Assembly (NCBI GenBank): GCA_035550515.1
Contig: DASZOZ010000047.1
Coordinates: forward strand, 30,707 to 94,706
DNA: 64,000 nt
Direction: 5' to 3'
Source: DATARH01 sp035550515
GTDB lineage: Bacteria; Pseudomonadota; Alphaproteobacteria; ATCC43930; CGMCC-115725
In this document: positions 51,014 through 58,706 of the stretch, piece after piece
Numbering within the stretch: the stretch's first letter is position 1
How the letters are laid out: each line of letters opens with the position of its first letter
Position numbers and translations under genes: made by a program
The notes under the pieces: model-generated
Seen by the model: only the letters and a program-made list of their open reading frames with translations
What the model was told of the DNA's origin: nothing
The model's database searches: none

Positions 51014-52222
51014 GTGGCCGGCGGGCACCTGCGGAGCAACAGGTCGGCGGTGCTGCTTGCGCTCGGCCTGACGGTGAATTTGGCGCCGATCGCGACCTTC
51101 GCCGCCGTGTTGCCGGAGGTGAGCGCGGCGTGGGGGTTGAGCTCCAGCCAAGCCGGCTGGATCGGCGGCATCTATTTCGGCGGCTACGCCGCGGCCGTGC
51201 CGGTCCTGGCAACCATGACCGATCGCGTCGACGGCCGCTGGATATTCGCCGGCTCCTCCTTGCTCGCCGCCGCGGCCAGCCTGGTCTTTGCCGGGAGCGC
51301 CGACGGTTTCTGGTCGGCGTTCGTGCTGCGGCTGCTCAACGGGGTGGCGCTTGCCGGCGTCCATATGCCGGGTCTCAAATTGCTGGCGGAGCGAACCCAG
51401 GGGCGCGGCCGGGCGCGCGGCGCCGCCGTCTATTCGGCGTGCTACTCGCTCGGCGCGGCCGCCTCTTTCTTTCTCGCCGGTGCCGTCGACGCGGGGCACG
51501 GCTGGCGCGCCGCCTTCGCGGTCAGCGGTCTCGTGCCGCTCGTTGCGATCGGGATCGTCGCGTCCCTGTCGGCAGCGACCGAAACGGTCGCGAACGTGGG
51601 CTTCACGTATGATGTGCGGCCGCTGCTGCGCAACCGCGCCTTGATGGCCTATGTGGTGGCTTTCGCCGGCAACATCTGGGAAGTGTCGGCGGTGCGGGCC
51701 TGGTTCGTGGCCTACCTCGCCTGGACCTTCAGCCTGCCGCACCATCGCCTCGATGTGCCGTCACCGCCGGTGATCTCCGGATTGGCCTCGCTGGCCGGGT
51801 TTCCGGTCAGCATCATCGTCGCCGAATGTGCCTTGCGCTGGGGGCCGCGGGCGATCGTCGTGACCTGCCTTGCCTCGGTGGCGATCCTGGTCGCGCTGGC
51901 CGGCACCGCCGGCGGCCCCAGCGTCGTGGTCCTGCCGCTGCTGGTCCTGGCGCAGATCGCCGCTCTCGCCGATGCGAGCGCGCTCGCCGCGGGCGCCGTC
52001 GCCGCCGCCGATCCCGCGCGCCGCGGCGCCGCGCTCGCGATGTTCGCTTCCGTCGGCTACACCGCGGCCTTTATCGGCCCGGTCGCGGCGGGCCTGGCGC
52101 TCGACGCCTTTGGCGGCGGCACCAGCCCGACGGGCTGGAGCGTCGCCTTCGCAACGATGGCGCTCGGGTCGAGCGCTGCCGCCTGGGCCGTGGGAAAGGG
52201 ACGCAGGATCGGCGGGCCGTAG
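51014..52222 (+). CDS. MFS transporter (CynX/NarK-like, unassigned substrate)
   Basis: 402 aa, 12 predicted helices. SSSQAGWIGGIYFGGYAAAVPVLATMTDRVDGR includes the loop 2-3 motif A-like LATMTDRVDGR, and RLLNGVALAGVHMPGLKLLAERTQGRGRARG is typical of CynX/NarK-type carriers. The start is a GTG with GAGGG ~6 bases upstream. It stands between the Usp gene and the two-gene unknown family and converges with them. I cannot name the substrate. Confidence 0.8.
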   Translation: MAGGHLRSNRSAVLLALGLTVNLAPIATFAAVLPEVSAAWGLSSSQAGWIGGIYFGGYAAAVPVLATMTDRVDGRWIFAGSSLLAAAASLVFAGSADGFWSAFVLRLLNGVALAGVHMPGLKLLAERTQGRGRARGAAVYSACYSLGAAASFFLAGAVDAGHGWRAAFAVSGLVPLVAIGIVASLSAATETVANVGFTYDVRPLLRNRALMAYVVAFAGNIWEVSAVRAWFVAYLAWTFSLPHHRLDVPSPPVISGLASLAGFPVSIIVAECALRWGPRAIVVTCLASVAILVALAGTAGGPSVVVLPLLVLAQIAALADASALAAGAVAAADPARRGAALAMFASVGYTAAFIGPVAAGLALDAFGGGTSPTGWSVAFATMALGSSAAAWAVGKGRRIGGP

Positions 52223-52237
52223 GTGACGGCCCGAGGG

Positions 52238-52660
52238 CTAGGCGCGCCCCCGCACCGTGGTCAGGTTCATCAGCCGGTCGCGAAACGCTTCCCGATCGAA
52301 AACGGGATTGCCGGCGGGTCCTGAAAGCAAGGTTTGCACGGCGGCGACCTGCAGCAAGTCGCCGTGAATGTAGCTCACGCCGTCCGGTGTCTTCTCCGGC
52401 GCGCGCCAGCCCCGGAACGCGGGGTCGGTCACGATCGCGTCGAGCGCCATCAACCGCAGCGCCAGGGCCATGGCGATCAGCGGACCGGCTTGGCCCGTCG
52501 CCTTTTCCCCGATGAACTCGACCACCCGTTCGAGTCGACGGTCGAGGTCGTTCCACTCGGCGGCCGGCAGCGCCGCCCACAGCACCATCACCTCGCCGAG
52601 GAGCGTGGGCGCGATATCCAGCTCGTTGATTTCACGCAAGAAATCGTCATCGGTTGGCAT
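52238..52660 (-). CDS. uncharacterised protein, member A of a local two-gene family
   Basis: 140 aa, all-helical appearance. Homologous to the next gene along its full length: both have a LLGE hydrophobic N-terminal block, a central ALRLMALD/AVRLMALD helix, a SYIHGDLLQ/SYVHRDVLR segment, and a GPxGxPVF tail (GPAGNPVF, GPDGEPVF). No signal, metal motif or known domain is seen. I start at the ATG of MPTDDDFLREINELDI. It lies 23 bp from member B and near the divergent hyf-like operon. Function unknown. Confidence 0.6.
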   Translation of the reverse strand: MPTDDDFLREINELDIAPTLLGEVMVLWAALPAAEWNDLDRRLERVVEFIGEKATGQAGPLIAMALALRLMALDAIVTDPAFRGWRAPEKTPDGVSYIHGDLLQVAAVQTLLSGPAGNPVFDREAFRDRLMNLTTVRGRA

Positions 52661-52683
52661 CGTGCCGCGTCTCCGCCTGCTCG

Positions 52684-53103
52684 CTATGCTCGTCCCTTCG
52701 GGGCGGCCGTTGCCGCCAAGCGGGTGCAGAACGCGGCGATGGCGAATACCGGCTCGCCGTCGGGGCCTTCGAGGACCGGTTCTTCCGCCGCGGCGCGCAG
52801 CACGTCGCGGTGCACATAACTGCCGCCGCAGCCTGCTGCTGACGGGAGTTGCCACGCCTTGACCACGCGGTCATCGAGCACCGAATCGAGCGCCATCAGC
52901 CGGACCGCGACGGCCATCGCGACAAGGCACGACGCCTCGCCCCAGCCTTGTCGCTCGACCAACGCGACCACATGCGCGGTGCGCGCGTCGAACGAGGCTT
53001 TATCGGCGGCGGGGAGGTTCGCGATCATCATCATCGCCTCCCCGAGCAGCTCCGGGGATACGGTTATCGCGTTGATGCACCGCTTGAATTCCGTGAAATC
53101 CAT
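52684..53103 (-). CDS. uncharacterised protein, member B of a local two-gene family
   Basis: 139 aa, MDFTEFKRCINAITVSPELL onward. Same layout and shared segments as member A (LLGEAMMMI, AVRLMALDSVLDD, GSYVHRDVLR, GPDGEPVF). The GSYVHRDVL/VSYIHGDLL segment with conserved Tyr-x-His-x-Asp could be functional. Lies 4 bp after the 86-aa gene, so the three small genes form one leftward operon. No family recognised. Confidence 0.6.
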   Translation of the reverse strand: MDFTEFKRCINAITVSPELLGEAMMMIANLPAADKASFDARTAHVVALVERQGWGEASCLVAMAVAVRLMALDSVLDDRVVKAWQLPSAAGCGGSYVHRDVLRAAAEEPVLEGPDGEPVFAIAAFCTRLAATAAPKGRA

Positions 53104-53107
53104 CCGC

Positions 53108-53368
53108 TCATTCCGGCTGGTCCAGATGCTTGAGCGCCAGGGTCAGCACCGCGCGCTTGTCGGGATCGGAGAACTGCAGCGCCTCGCGCTCGATCTGGCC
53201 GGCGAGCTCGTTGCGCGCCACGTAGCGGCCAAGGGGAGGGAGCTGGCGGCAATCGTCGTCAAATTCGGCGAGGATTTCGCGAAGCTTCGATCGCCACGCA
53301 CCGCCATCGGTCGCCGCTCGCGCCAGGGCGAGGAGCCGGCCATGATAGCGCCCATAGAGCTCCGTCAT
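53108..53368 (-). CDS. small hypothetical protein heading the three-gene operon
   Basis: 86 aa, starting MTELYGRYHGRLLALARAAT. Predicted to be helical and acidic (LREILAEFDDDCRQLPPLGR, ALTLALKHLDQPE). First gene of the leftward trio, divergent from the hydrogenase-like operon with ~310 bp between. Possibly an accessory or regulatory factor for it; no evidence beyond position. Confidence 0.5.
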   Translation of the reverse strand: MTELYGRYHGRLLALARAATDGGAWRSKLREILAEFDDDCRQLPPLGRYVARNELAGQIEREALQFSDPDKRAVLTLALKHLDQPE

Positions 53369-53678
53369 CTGATCGCGGCTCCTCCGGGGGGATTCGCTGC
53401 TGTAGCATCGCGAACCACCGCTCGGCGTCTAAATTTGAGCGTCAGCCATGCATCGTTGATGTTTAAAATATCATCTGTCAATAGGAGAGAATGAGTTGTC
53501 TTATTTCGTCGCTGATGATAGCGAATAAAGACGGTAACTCTGATTGAGATGTCCCGGGTCCTGATGGAAAAGCGCCCATTTCTCGTCGCCGCCGGAATGT
53601 TCCCGTGGGCGCTGCGGCGTACCGCCGTAAGGGCGCCGCTGGTTTAGCCGGCCTCGACAAGCAGATCGACCGGAGCCC
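53369..53678. other. divergent promoter region before the hyf-like operon
   Basis: About 310 bp with an AT-rich core (53425-53530, for example GATGTTTAAAATATCATC). No FixK box, sigma-54 site or terminator is visible. A tiny frame of 18 codons (53491-53547, MSCLISSLMIANKDGNSD) follows AGGAGAGA and might be a leader peptide, though it could be chance. Confidence 0.4.
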
Positions 53679-55673
53679 GTGACCGCGCTGCTGCTTTCCC
53701 TGATCGTTCTCTTGTGCGGTGGCGTCGCGGCGGCGGCGTGCGTTGCGCGGGACGCGTTGGCGCATGTCCTCGGACAGGCGTCCGCGATCGTCGGCTCGCT
53801 GCTCGGACTGGCGGCGGCGACCGGCGTCTTGCTGACCGGCAATACCGATGCGTTGTCGTTGAGCTGGCCGATGCCGGGGGGCGGGCTGCATGTCGAGATC
53901 GACGAGCTGTCCGCGTTTTTCCTGCTGCCGGTGTTCGGCCTCTCGGCGCTGACGGGACTTTACGGCCGCAGCTATCTCGCGCACGGAGGGCCGGGCGCGG
54001 CCCCGGGCGCTGCCTTGTCGTGGCTGCACCTGAACCTGCTGACCGCGGCGATGGCGCTGGTGGTGGTGGCGCGCGACGGCCTGCTCTTCCTGCTCGCCTG
54101 GGAGATCATGGCGCTTGCGCCGTTCTTTCTCGTCATCTTCGACGATTGCCGGGAAAGCACCCGGCATGCCGCCTGGATCTATCTCGCCGCGACGCATCTT
54201 GGGACCACGTTTCTGCTGGTGATGTTCGTGCTGCTCGGCAGCCTCGCCGGCGCGTCGGACTTCGCCGGCTACGGCGCGGTGCTGCGCGGCAATCCGGCGC
54301 TGTCCTCGGCGGTCTTCCTGCTGGCGCTGATCGGGTTCGGGGCGAAGGCCGGCATCGTTCCGGCGCATGTCTGGCTGCCCGAGGCGCACCCGGCCGCGCC
54401 GAGCCACGCCTCGGCGCTGATGTCGGGGGCGATGATCAAGGTCGGCATCTACGGCCTCGTGCGCATGCTGACGCTGTTGGGCGCGCCGCAGCAATGGTGG
54501 GGCTGGACCCTGCTGGCGGCAGGGGCGGCGAGCGGTGTGCTCGGCGTGCTCTACGCGCTGGCCCAGCACGACCTGAAGCGCCTGCTCGCATATCACAGCG
54601 TCGAGAATATCGGGATCATCCTGATCGGGATCGGGATCGGCGTCCTGGGCCTCGCCTACGGCCATCCGGCGCTGGTCGCGCTCGGTTTCGCGGCGGGGCT
54701 GCTGCACGTCGTGAACCACTCGATCTTCAAGGGCCTGCTGTTCCTCGGCGCCGGCTCGGTGCAGCACGCCGCTCATACGGTCGAGCTCGAGGAGCTGGGT
54801 GGCTTGCTCAAGCGCATGCCGTGGACCGGGACAAGCTTCCTGATCGGCTCGGCCGCCATCGTGGGTCTGCCGCCACTCAACGGCTTTATCAGCGAGTTCC
54901 TGGTGATTTATGCGGGGTACGCGGGACTGGTCCTGCCGGCGCCGGCCATCGCCGCGGCCGGTCTTGTCACGCTGGTCGCGATGGGCTTGATCGGCGGTCT
55001 TGCCGCCGCGTGCTTCGCCAAGGCCTTCGGCATCGTGTTCCTCGGCACGCCGCGCAGTGGCGAGGCCGCGCATGCGCGAGAGTCGGCGCGGCCGATGCTG
55101 GTCGCCATGGCATTGCCGGCGGCCCTGTGCGTCGCGATCGGGCTCGCGGGTCCGCTCGTCGTCTCGGCGCTGGCGGAGGTCGTCGCCGCCGCGAGCGGGC
55201 TGCCGGCAGCCGAGACCGGCGCGGCGCTGAACGCCGCTTCCCGGTCGCTCGCGGTCGCGACCGCGCTGTTCTCGGCGCTGGTCGTGCTGTCGGCGCTGCT
55301 TTGGCTGATACGGGCATGGCGCCTGGCCCGGGCCGGGGTCAGGCGCGCACCGGTCTGGGGCTGCGGCTTTCGCCGTCCGACCGTGCGCATGCAATACACG
55401 GCCTCATCCTTCGCCCAGCCGCTGGTGACGCAGTTCCGGCTGCTGATCGCCAACCGCGAGGCCGTCGTCGCGCCGGAAGGCTATTTCCCGGCAGCGGCGT
55501 CCTATGCGACCGACAGCGGCGACCCGTTCCTGCGCCTGCTGTTTGCCCCGACCTTCCGCTGGTTCCGGCGGCTGGCCACGCGCCTTAACGTCATCCAGCA
55601 CGGCCATATCCATGTCTACGTCCTTTACGTCGCCGCGACGCTGATTGCGCTCCTGGCCTGGGCGAGCCTCTGA
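53679..55673 (+). CDS. hyfB: hydrogenase-4/FHL-type membrane subunit HyfB (proton-pumping NuoL/M/N-like)
   Basis: 664 aa, about 15-16 helices. The antiporter-type core has the conserved Glu in LLAWEIMALAPFF (helix 5), Lys in GAKAGIVPAHVWLPEAHPAAPSHASALMSG (helix 7-8), and the second-half Lys/His in KRLLAYHSVENIGI. Its length and the AGIVPAHVWLPEAHPAAPSH form are typical of HyfB/HycC. GTG start with GGAG upstream. It begins a six-gene operon, 3 bp before hyfC. It would pump ions in the membrane arm. Confidence 0.9.
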   Translation: MTALLLSLIVLLCGGVAAAACVARDALAHVLGQASAIVGSLLGLAAATGVLLTGNTDALSLSWPMPGGGLHVEIDELSAFFLLPVFGLSALTGLYGRSYLAHGGPGAAPGAALSWLHLNLLTAAMALVVVARDGLLFLLAWEIMALAPFFLVIFDDCRESTRHAAWIYLAATHLGTTFLLVMFVLLGSLAGASDFAGYGAVLRGNPALSSAVFLLALIGFGAKAGIVPAHVWLPEAHPAAPSHASALMSGAMIKVGIYGLVRMLTLLGAPQQWWGWTLLAAGAASGVLGVLYALAQHDLKRLLAYHSVENIGIILIGIGIGVLGLAYGHPALVALGFAAGLLHVVNHSIFKGLLFLGAGSVQHAAHTVELEELGGLLKRMPWTGTSFLIGSAAIVGLPPLNGFISEFLVIYAGYAGLVLPAPAIAAAGLVTLVAMGLIGGLAAACFAKAFGIVFLGTPRSGEAAHARESARPMLVAMALPAALCVAIGLAGPLVVSALAEVVAAASGLPAAETGAALNAASRSLAVATALFSALVVLSALLWLIRAWRLARAGVRRAPVWGCGFRRPTVRMQYTASSFAQPLVTQFRLLIANREAVVAPEGYFPAAASYATDSGDPFLRLLFAPTFRWFRRLATRLNVIQHGHIHVYVLYVAATLIALLAWASL

Positions 55674-55676
55674 GCG

Positions 55677-56585
55677 ATGAACCCGCCGCATCTTTTCGCC
55701 CCCCTCGCGGCGCTGCTGCTGGCGCCGCTTTTTGTCGGCCTCATCAACCGCGTCAAGGCATGCGTCGCCGGGCGGCGCGGGCCGCCGCTAGTCCAGCCTT
55801 ATCGCGATATCGGGAAGCTGCTGCGGCGCGGCGCGGTCTATGGCGAGGTCACGACGCCGCTGGTGCGGCTCGGGCCGGTGCTGAACCTCGCAACGCTCCT
55901 CGTCGCGCTGCTGATCGTGCCGTTCCCCGGCGGCGGCGCGACGGTCGGGTTCGCCGGCGACCTGATCGTTCTGGTCGGCCTTTTTGCGCTCGGCCGCTTC
56001 GCGACCGTGCTCGCCGCGCTCGATACCGGGTCCAGCTTTGAAGGGATGGGGGCGAGCCGCGAGATGCATTTCGCGGCGCTCGCGGAGCCGGCGCTGCTGA
56101 TCGCGCTGGCGACGCTCGCGCGGATCACCGGCGCCACCGATCTCGGCTCGATCTACGGCGCGATGACCACCGCCGGCTGGACGCATGACGGGGCCGCGCT
56201 GGCGCTGGTCGGGATGAGCTTCCTGGTGCTGGAGCTGGTCGAGAACAGCCGCATCCCGGTCGACGACCCGACCACGCATCTCGAGCTGACGATGATCCAC
56301 GAGGTCATGGTGCTCGACCATGGCGGGCCCGACCTGGGCTTTATCCAATACGGCGCGGCGCTGAAGCTATGGCTTGTCGGCGCGCTGCTCGTCGGCCTCA
56401 TGCCGGTGCCGGGCGCCGGTCCGTGGCTGGCGGGCGGGGTGGCCCTGCTCGGCATGGCGGGGCTCGCCGTCGCGATCGGCATGATCGAGTCGGCGATGGC
56501 ACGCTATCGGCTCGTCACGGTGCCGCAATTCATCGTCGGCGCCGCGACCGTTTCGGCCGTCGCCTTCATGGTGCTGCTGGTATGA
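55677..56585 (+). CDS. hyfC: hydrogenase-4/FHL-type membrane subunit HyfC (NuoH-like)
   Basis: 302 aa, eight helices. AGRRGPPLVQPYRDIGKLLRRG, the SSFEGMGASREMHFAALAEPALL loop (quinone/interaction region in NuoH) and ENSRIPVDDPTTHLELTMIHEVMVLDHGG mark it as HyfC/HycD. It anchors the soluble arm to the membrane. It overlaps hyfE (ATGA). Its acidic loop residues are all present. Confidence 0.9.
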   Translation: MNPPHLFAPLAALLLAPLFVGLINRVKACVAGRRGPPLVQPYRDIGKLLRRGAVYGEVTTPLVRLGPVLNLATLLVALLIVPFPGGGATVGFAGDLIVLVGLFALGRFATVLAALDTGSSFEGMGASREMHFAALAEPALLIALATLARITGATDLGSIYGAMTTAGWTHDGAALALVGMSFLVLELVENSRIPVDDPTTHLELTMIHEVMVLDHGGPDLGFIQYGAALKLWLVGALLVGLMPVPGAGPWLAGGVALLGMAGLAVAIGMIESAMARYRLVTVPQFIVGAATVSAVAFMVLLV

Positions 56586-57235
56586 GCACGCTGCCCGCGC
56601 TGCTCGCCGCCATTCACGCGGTCGGCCTGCTGACCTGCTTCGCGCTGCTCGGCACCAGCCGGATCGGCGCCTGCATCCGGTTTCTCTCCGTGCAGGGCAT
56701 TCTCTTCAGCCTGGTGCCGGTGATCGCGCATGATGACGGCCTGACCCTGCGCGTCCTGCTGTTGGCGGCGGCCAATATCGGCCTCAAAGGCGTGATCTTT
56801 CCCGCCGTGCTGCTGCATCTGCGCGCCCGCGCCGGCTTCCAGCGCGAGGTCGAGCCGTTTGTCGGCTTTGTCGCGTCGATCCTGTTCGGGATCGTCGCGC
56901 TGATCGTCTCGCTCGCTCTCGCCCGCGAACTGCACCCGGCGCTAAGCCATGCCCCGTTCGTCATGCTGCAGGCGGCGATCTTCCTGGTCGCGATCGGGCT
57001 GTTCCTGATCGTCAGCCGGCGCAACGCGCTGATCCAGATCGTCGGCTACCTGGTGATCGAGAACGGCATCTTCGTCTTCGGCGCGATCACCGTCGTCGAA
57101 ACCCCGCTCCTCGTCGAGCTCGGCATCCTGCTCGACGCCTTTGTTGCGGTCTTTGTCATGGGCATCGCGGTTTTTCACATCAGCCGCGAGTTCGGCATGG
57201 CCGACGCCGACCGGCTCAACACATTGCGAGGCTGA
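56582..57235 (+). CDS. hyfE: hydrogenase-4 membrane subunit HyfE
   Basis: 217 aa, seven helices, NuoK-like in part. RFLSVQGILFSLVPVIAHDD and NALIQIVGYLVIENGIFVFGAITVVETPLLVELGILLDAFVAVFVMGI are typical of HyfE. The start overlaps the hyfC stop. Presence of HyfE and HyfF separates this operon from the simpler hyc (hydrogenase 3) type. Confidence 0.88.
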   Translation: MSTLPALLAAIHAVGLLTCFALLGTSRIGACIRFLSVQGILFSLVPVIAHDDGLTLRVLLLAAANIGLKGVIFPAVLLHLRARAGFQREVEPFVGFVASILFGIVALIVSLALARELHPALSHAPFVMLQAAIFLVAIGLFLIVSRRNALIQIVGYLVIENGIFVFGAITVVETPLLVELGILLDAFVAVFVMGIAVFHISREFGMADADRLNTLRG

Positions 57236-57239
57236 AGCC

Positions 57240-58706
57240 GTGGCGCCGGGATCCGCGATCGACGCTATCCTCCTGGTCGCCGCCCTGGGCGCGCTGGCCT
57301 GCCTTGTCGCGCGGCCCCGCCAGGTGCTGGGGATGACGATCGCGGTTTCGGCGGCCGAGCTTGGTTTGGCCGCTGCGCTGTGGATCGCGGTGCTGGCGAA
57401 GGGCCGCGCGACGGCGGCGAACGAGCTGTTCTTTGTCGACGCGTTCTCGGCGTTCCATCTGGTCGTGCTGGGGCTGGTCTTTCTGCTCTGCTCGCTGTTC
57501 GCGCGGGTCTATTTCGCCGATGACGGCGAGCACGGCCTGGCGCCGGGCGCCGCGCGGCGTTTCGGCGCGCTGTGGCTCGGCTCGCTCGCCGCGATGGCGC
57601 TGGTGCTCGTCTCCAACAATCTCGGGGTCATGTGGGTCGGCATGGAGGCGACGACGCTGCTGACGGCGTTCCTCATTTCGCTCCATCCCAACCGGCTCTC
57701 GTTGGAGGCGATGTGGAAATACCTGCTGATCTGCTCGGTGGGCATCGCCTTTGCCTTTATCGGCACGATTTTCGCCGCCGCATCGGTGCGCGGCGGCCTC
57801 GGCGCGGATGCGCTCTTGTGGACCCGGCTCGCCGCGCCCGAGGTGCGGCTCGATCCGACGCTGATGGCTTTCGCGTTTGTTTTCGTGCTGGTCGGGTACG
57901 GCACCAAGGCGGGGCTCGCCCCGATCCATTCCTGGCTGCCGGACGCGCACAGCCAGGCGCCGGCACCGGTTTCGGCGATGTTCTCGGGGTTCCTGCTCAA
58001 CACCGCGCTCTACTGCATCTTGCGCTATGTGCCGCTGGTGCGGCATGCGCTGGGGAGCGGGTTTGCCGACCATCTGCTCGTCTTTTTCGGGGTGTTGTCG
58101 ATCCTGGTGGCGGCGGGGTTCATCGTCTTCCAGCGCGACGCGAAGCGCCTGCTCGCCTACAGCAGCGTGGAACATCTGGGGATCATCGCGCTCGGCTTTG
58201 GTCTCGGGCCGCTGGGTTCGTTCGCCGCGCTGTTCCACACGCTGAACCACTCCCTGTCGAAGTCGCTCGCGTTCTTCGCGGTCGGACGGCTCGGCCAGCG
58301 TTACGGCACGCACGACATGCGCACGCTGTCGGGTGCGCTGCGCGCCGACCGCGTCTGGGGGCTGGGGCTGCTCGGCAGCCTGCTGGCGCTGATCGGCGCC
58401 GCGCCGTTCGCGATCTTCATGAGCGAGTATCAGCTGCTGCGCGCTGCGGTCGACGGCGGCGCCTGGCTGGTCCTGGCGCTGTTCGTCGCGGCCGGAGCCG
58501 TGGTTTTTATCGCGGCGCTGCGCCATCTGATCGACATGGCGTTTGGCGATGCCGGCGCGGTCATGCCGCCGACGCGCGGCGCCGGCGCGTCGTTGCTGCT
58601 CGTCGCCGGCGTGATGGGGCTTCTGTTGTTTCTCGGGCTGTGGATGCCGTCCTGGCTTGGCGAGGCGATCGGCCGGGCGGTCGAGGCGGCGGGGGCGCGC
58701 CTGTGA
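57240..58706 (+). CDS. hyfF: hydrogenase-4 membrane subunit HyfF (NuoL/M-like)
   Basis: 488 aa. GMEATTLLTAFLI (helix-5 Glu), GYGTKAGLAPIHSWLPDAHSQAPAPVSAMFSG with the helix-7 Lys, KRLLAYSSVEHLGI and FHTLNHSLSKSLAFFAVGRLGQRYGTHDM define HyfF. I start at GTG 57240 (RBS GAGG); the frame runs further upstream but overlaps hyfE. It ends overlapping the large-subunit gene as GTGA. A second pump-type subunit with HyfB. Confidence 0.88.
   Translation: MAPGSAIDAILLVAALGALACLVARPRQVLGMTIAVSAAELGLAAALWIAVLAKGRATAANELFFVDAFSAFHLVVLGLVFLLCSLFARVYFADDGEHGLAPGAARRFGALWLGSLAAMALVLVSNNLGVMWVGMEATTLLTAFLISLHPNRLSLEAMWKYLLICSVGIAFAFIGTIFAAASVRGGLGADALLWTRLAAPEVRLDPTLMAFAFVFVLVGYGTKAGLAPIHSWLPDAHSQAPAPVSAMFSGFLLNTALYCILRYVPLVRHALGSGFADHLLVFFGVLSILVAAGFIVFQRDAKRLLAYSSVEHLGIIALGFGLGPLGSFAALFHTLNHSLSKSLAFFAVGRLGQRYGTHDMRTLSGALRADRVWGLGLLGSLLALIGAAPFAIFMSEYQLLRAAVDGGAWLVLALFVAAGAVVFIAALRHLIDMAFGDAGAVMPPTRGAGASLLLVAGVMGLLLFLGLWMPSWLGEAIGRAVEAAGARL

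Noticed and set aside
51826..52515. 229-codon plus-strand open frame overlapping the MFS carrier end
   Set aside because: Arg/Gly/Ala-rich out-of-frame shadow of the carrier and of the gene on the opposite strand.
53478..55394. 638-codon minus-strand open frame opposite hyfB
   Set aside because: It encodes Arg/Gln/His-rich sequence with no domain, the usual antisense image of a GC-rich gene; hyfB on the plus strand has clear motifs.
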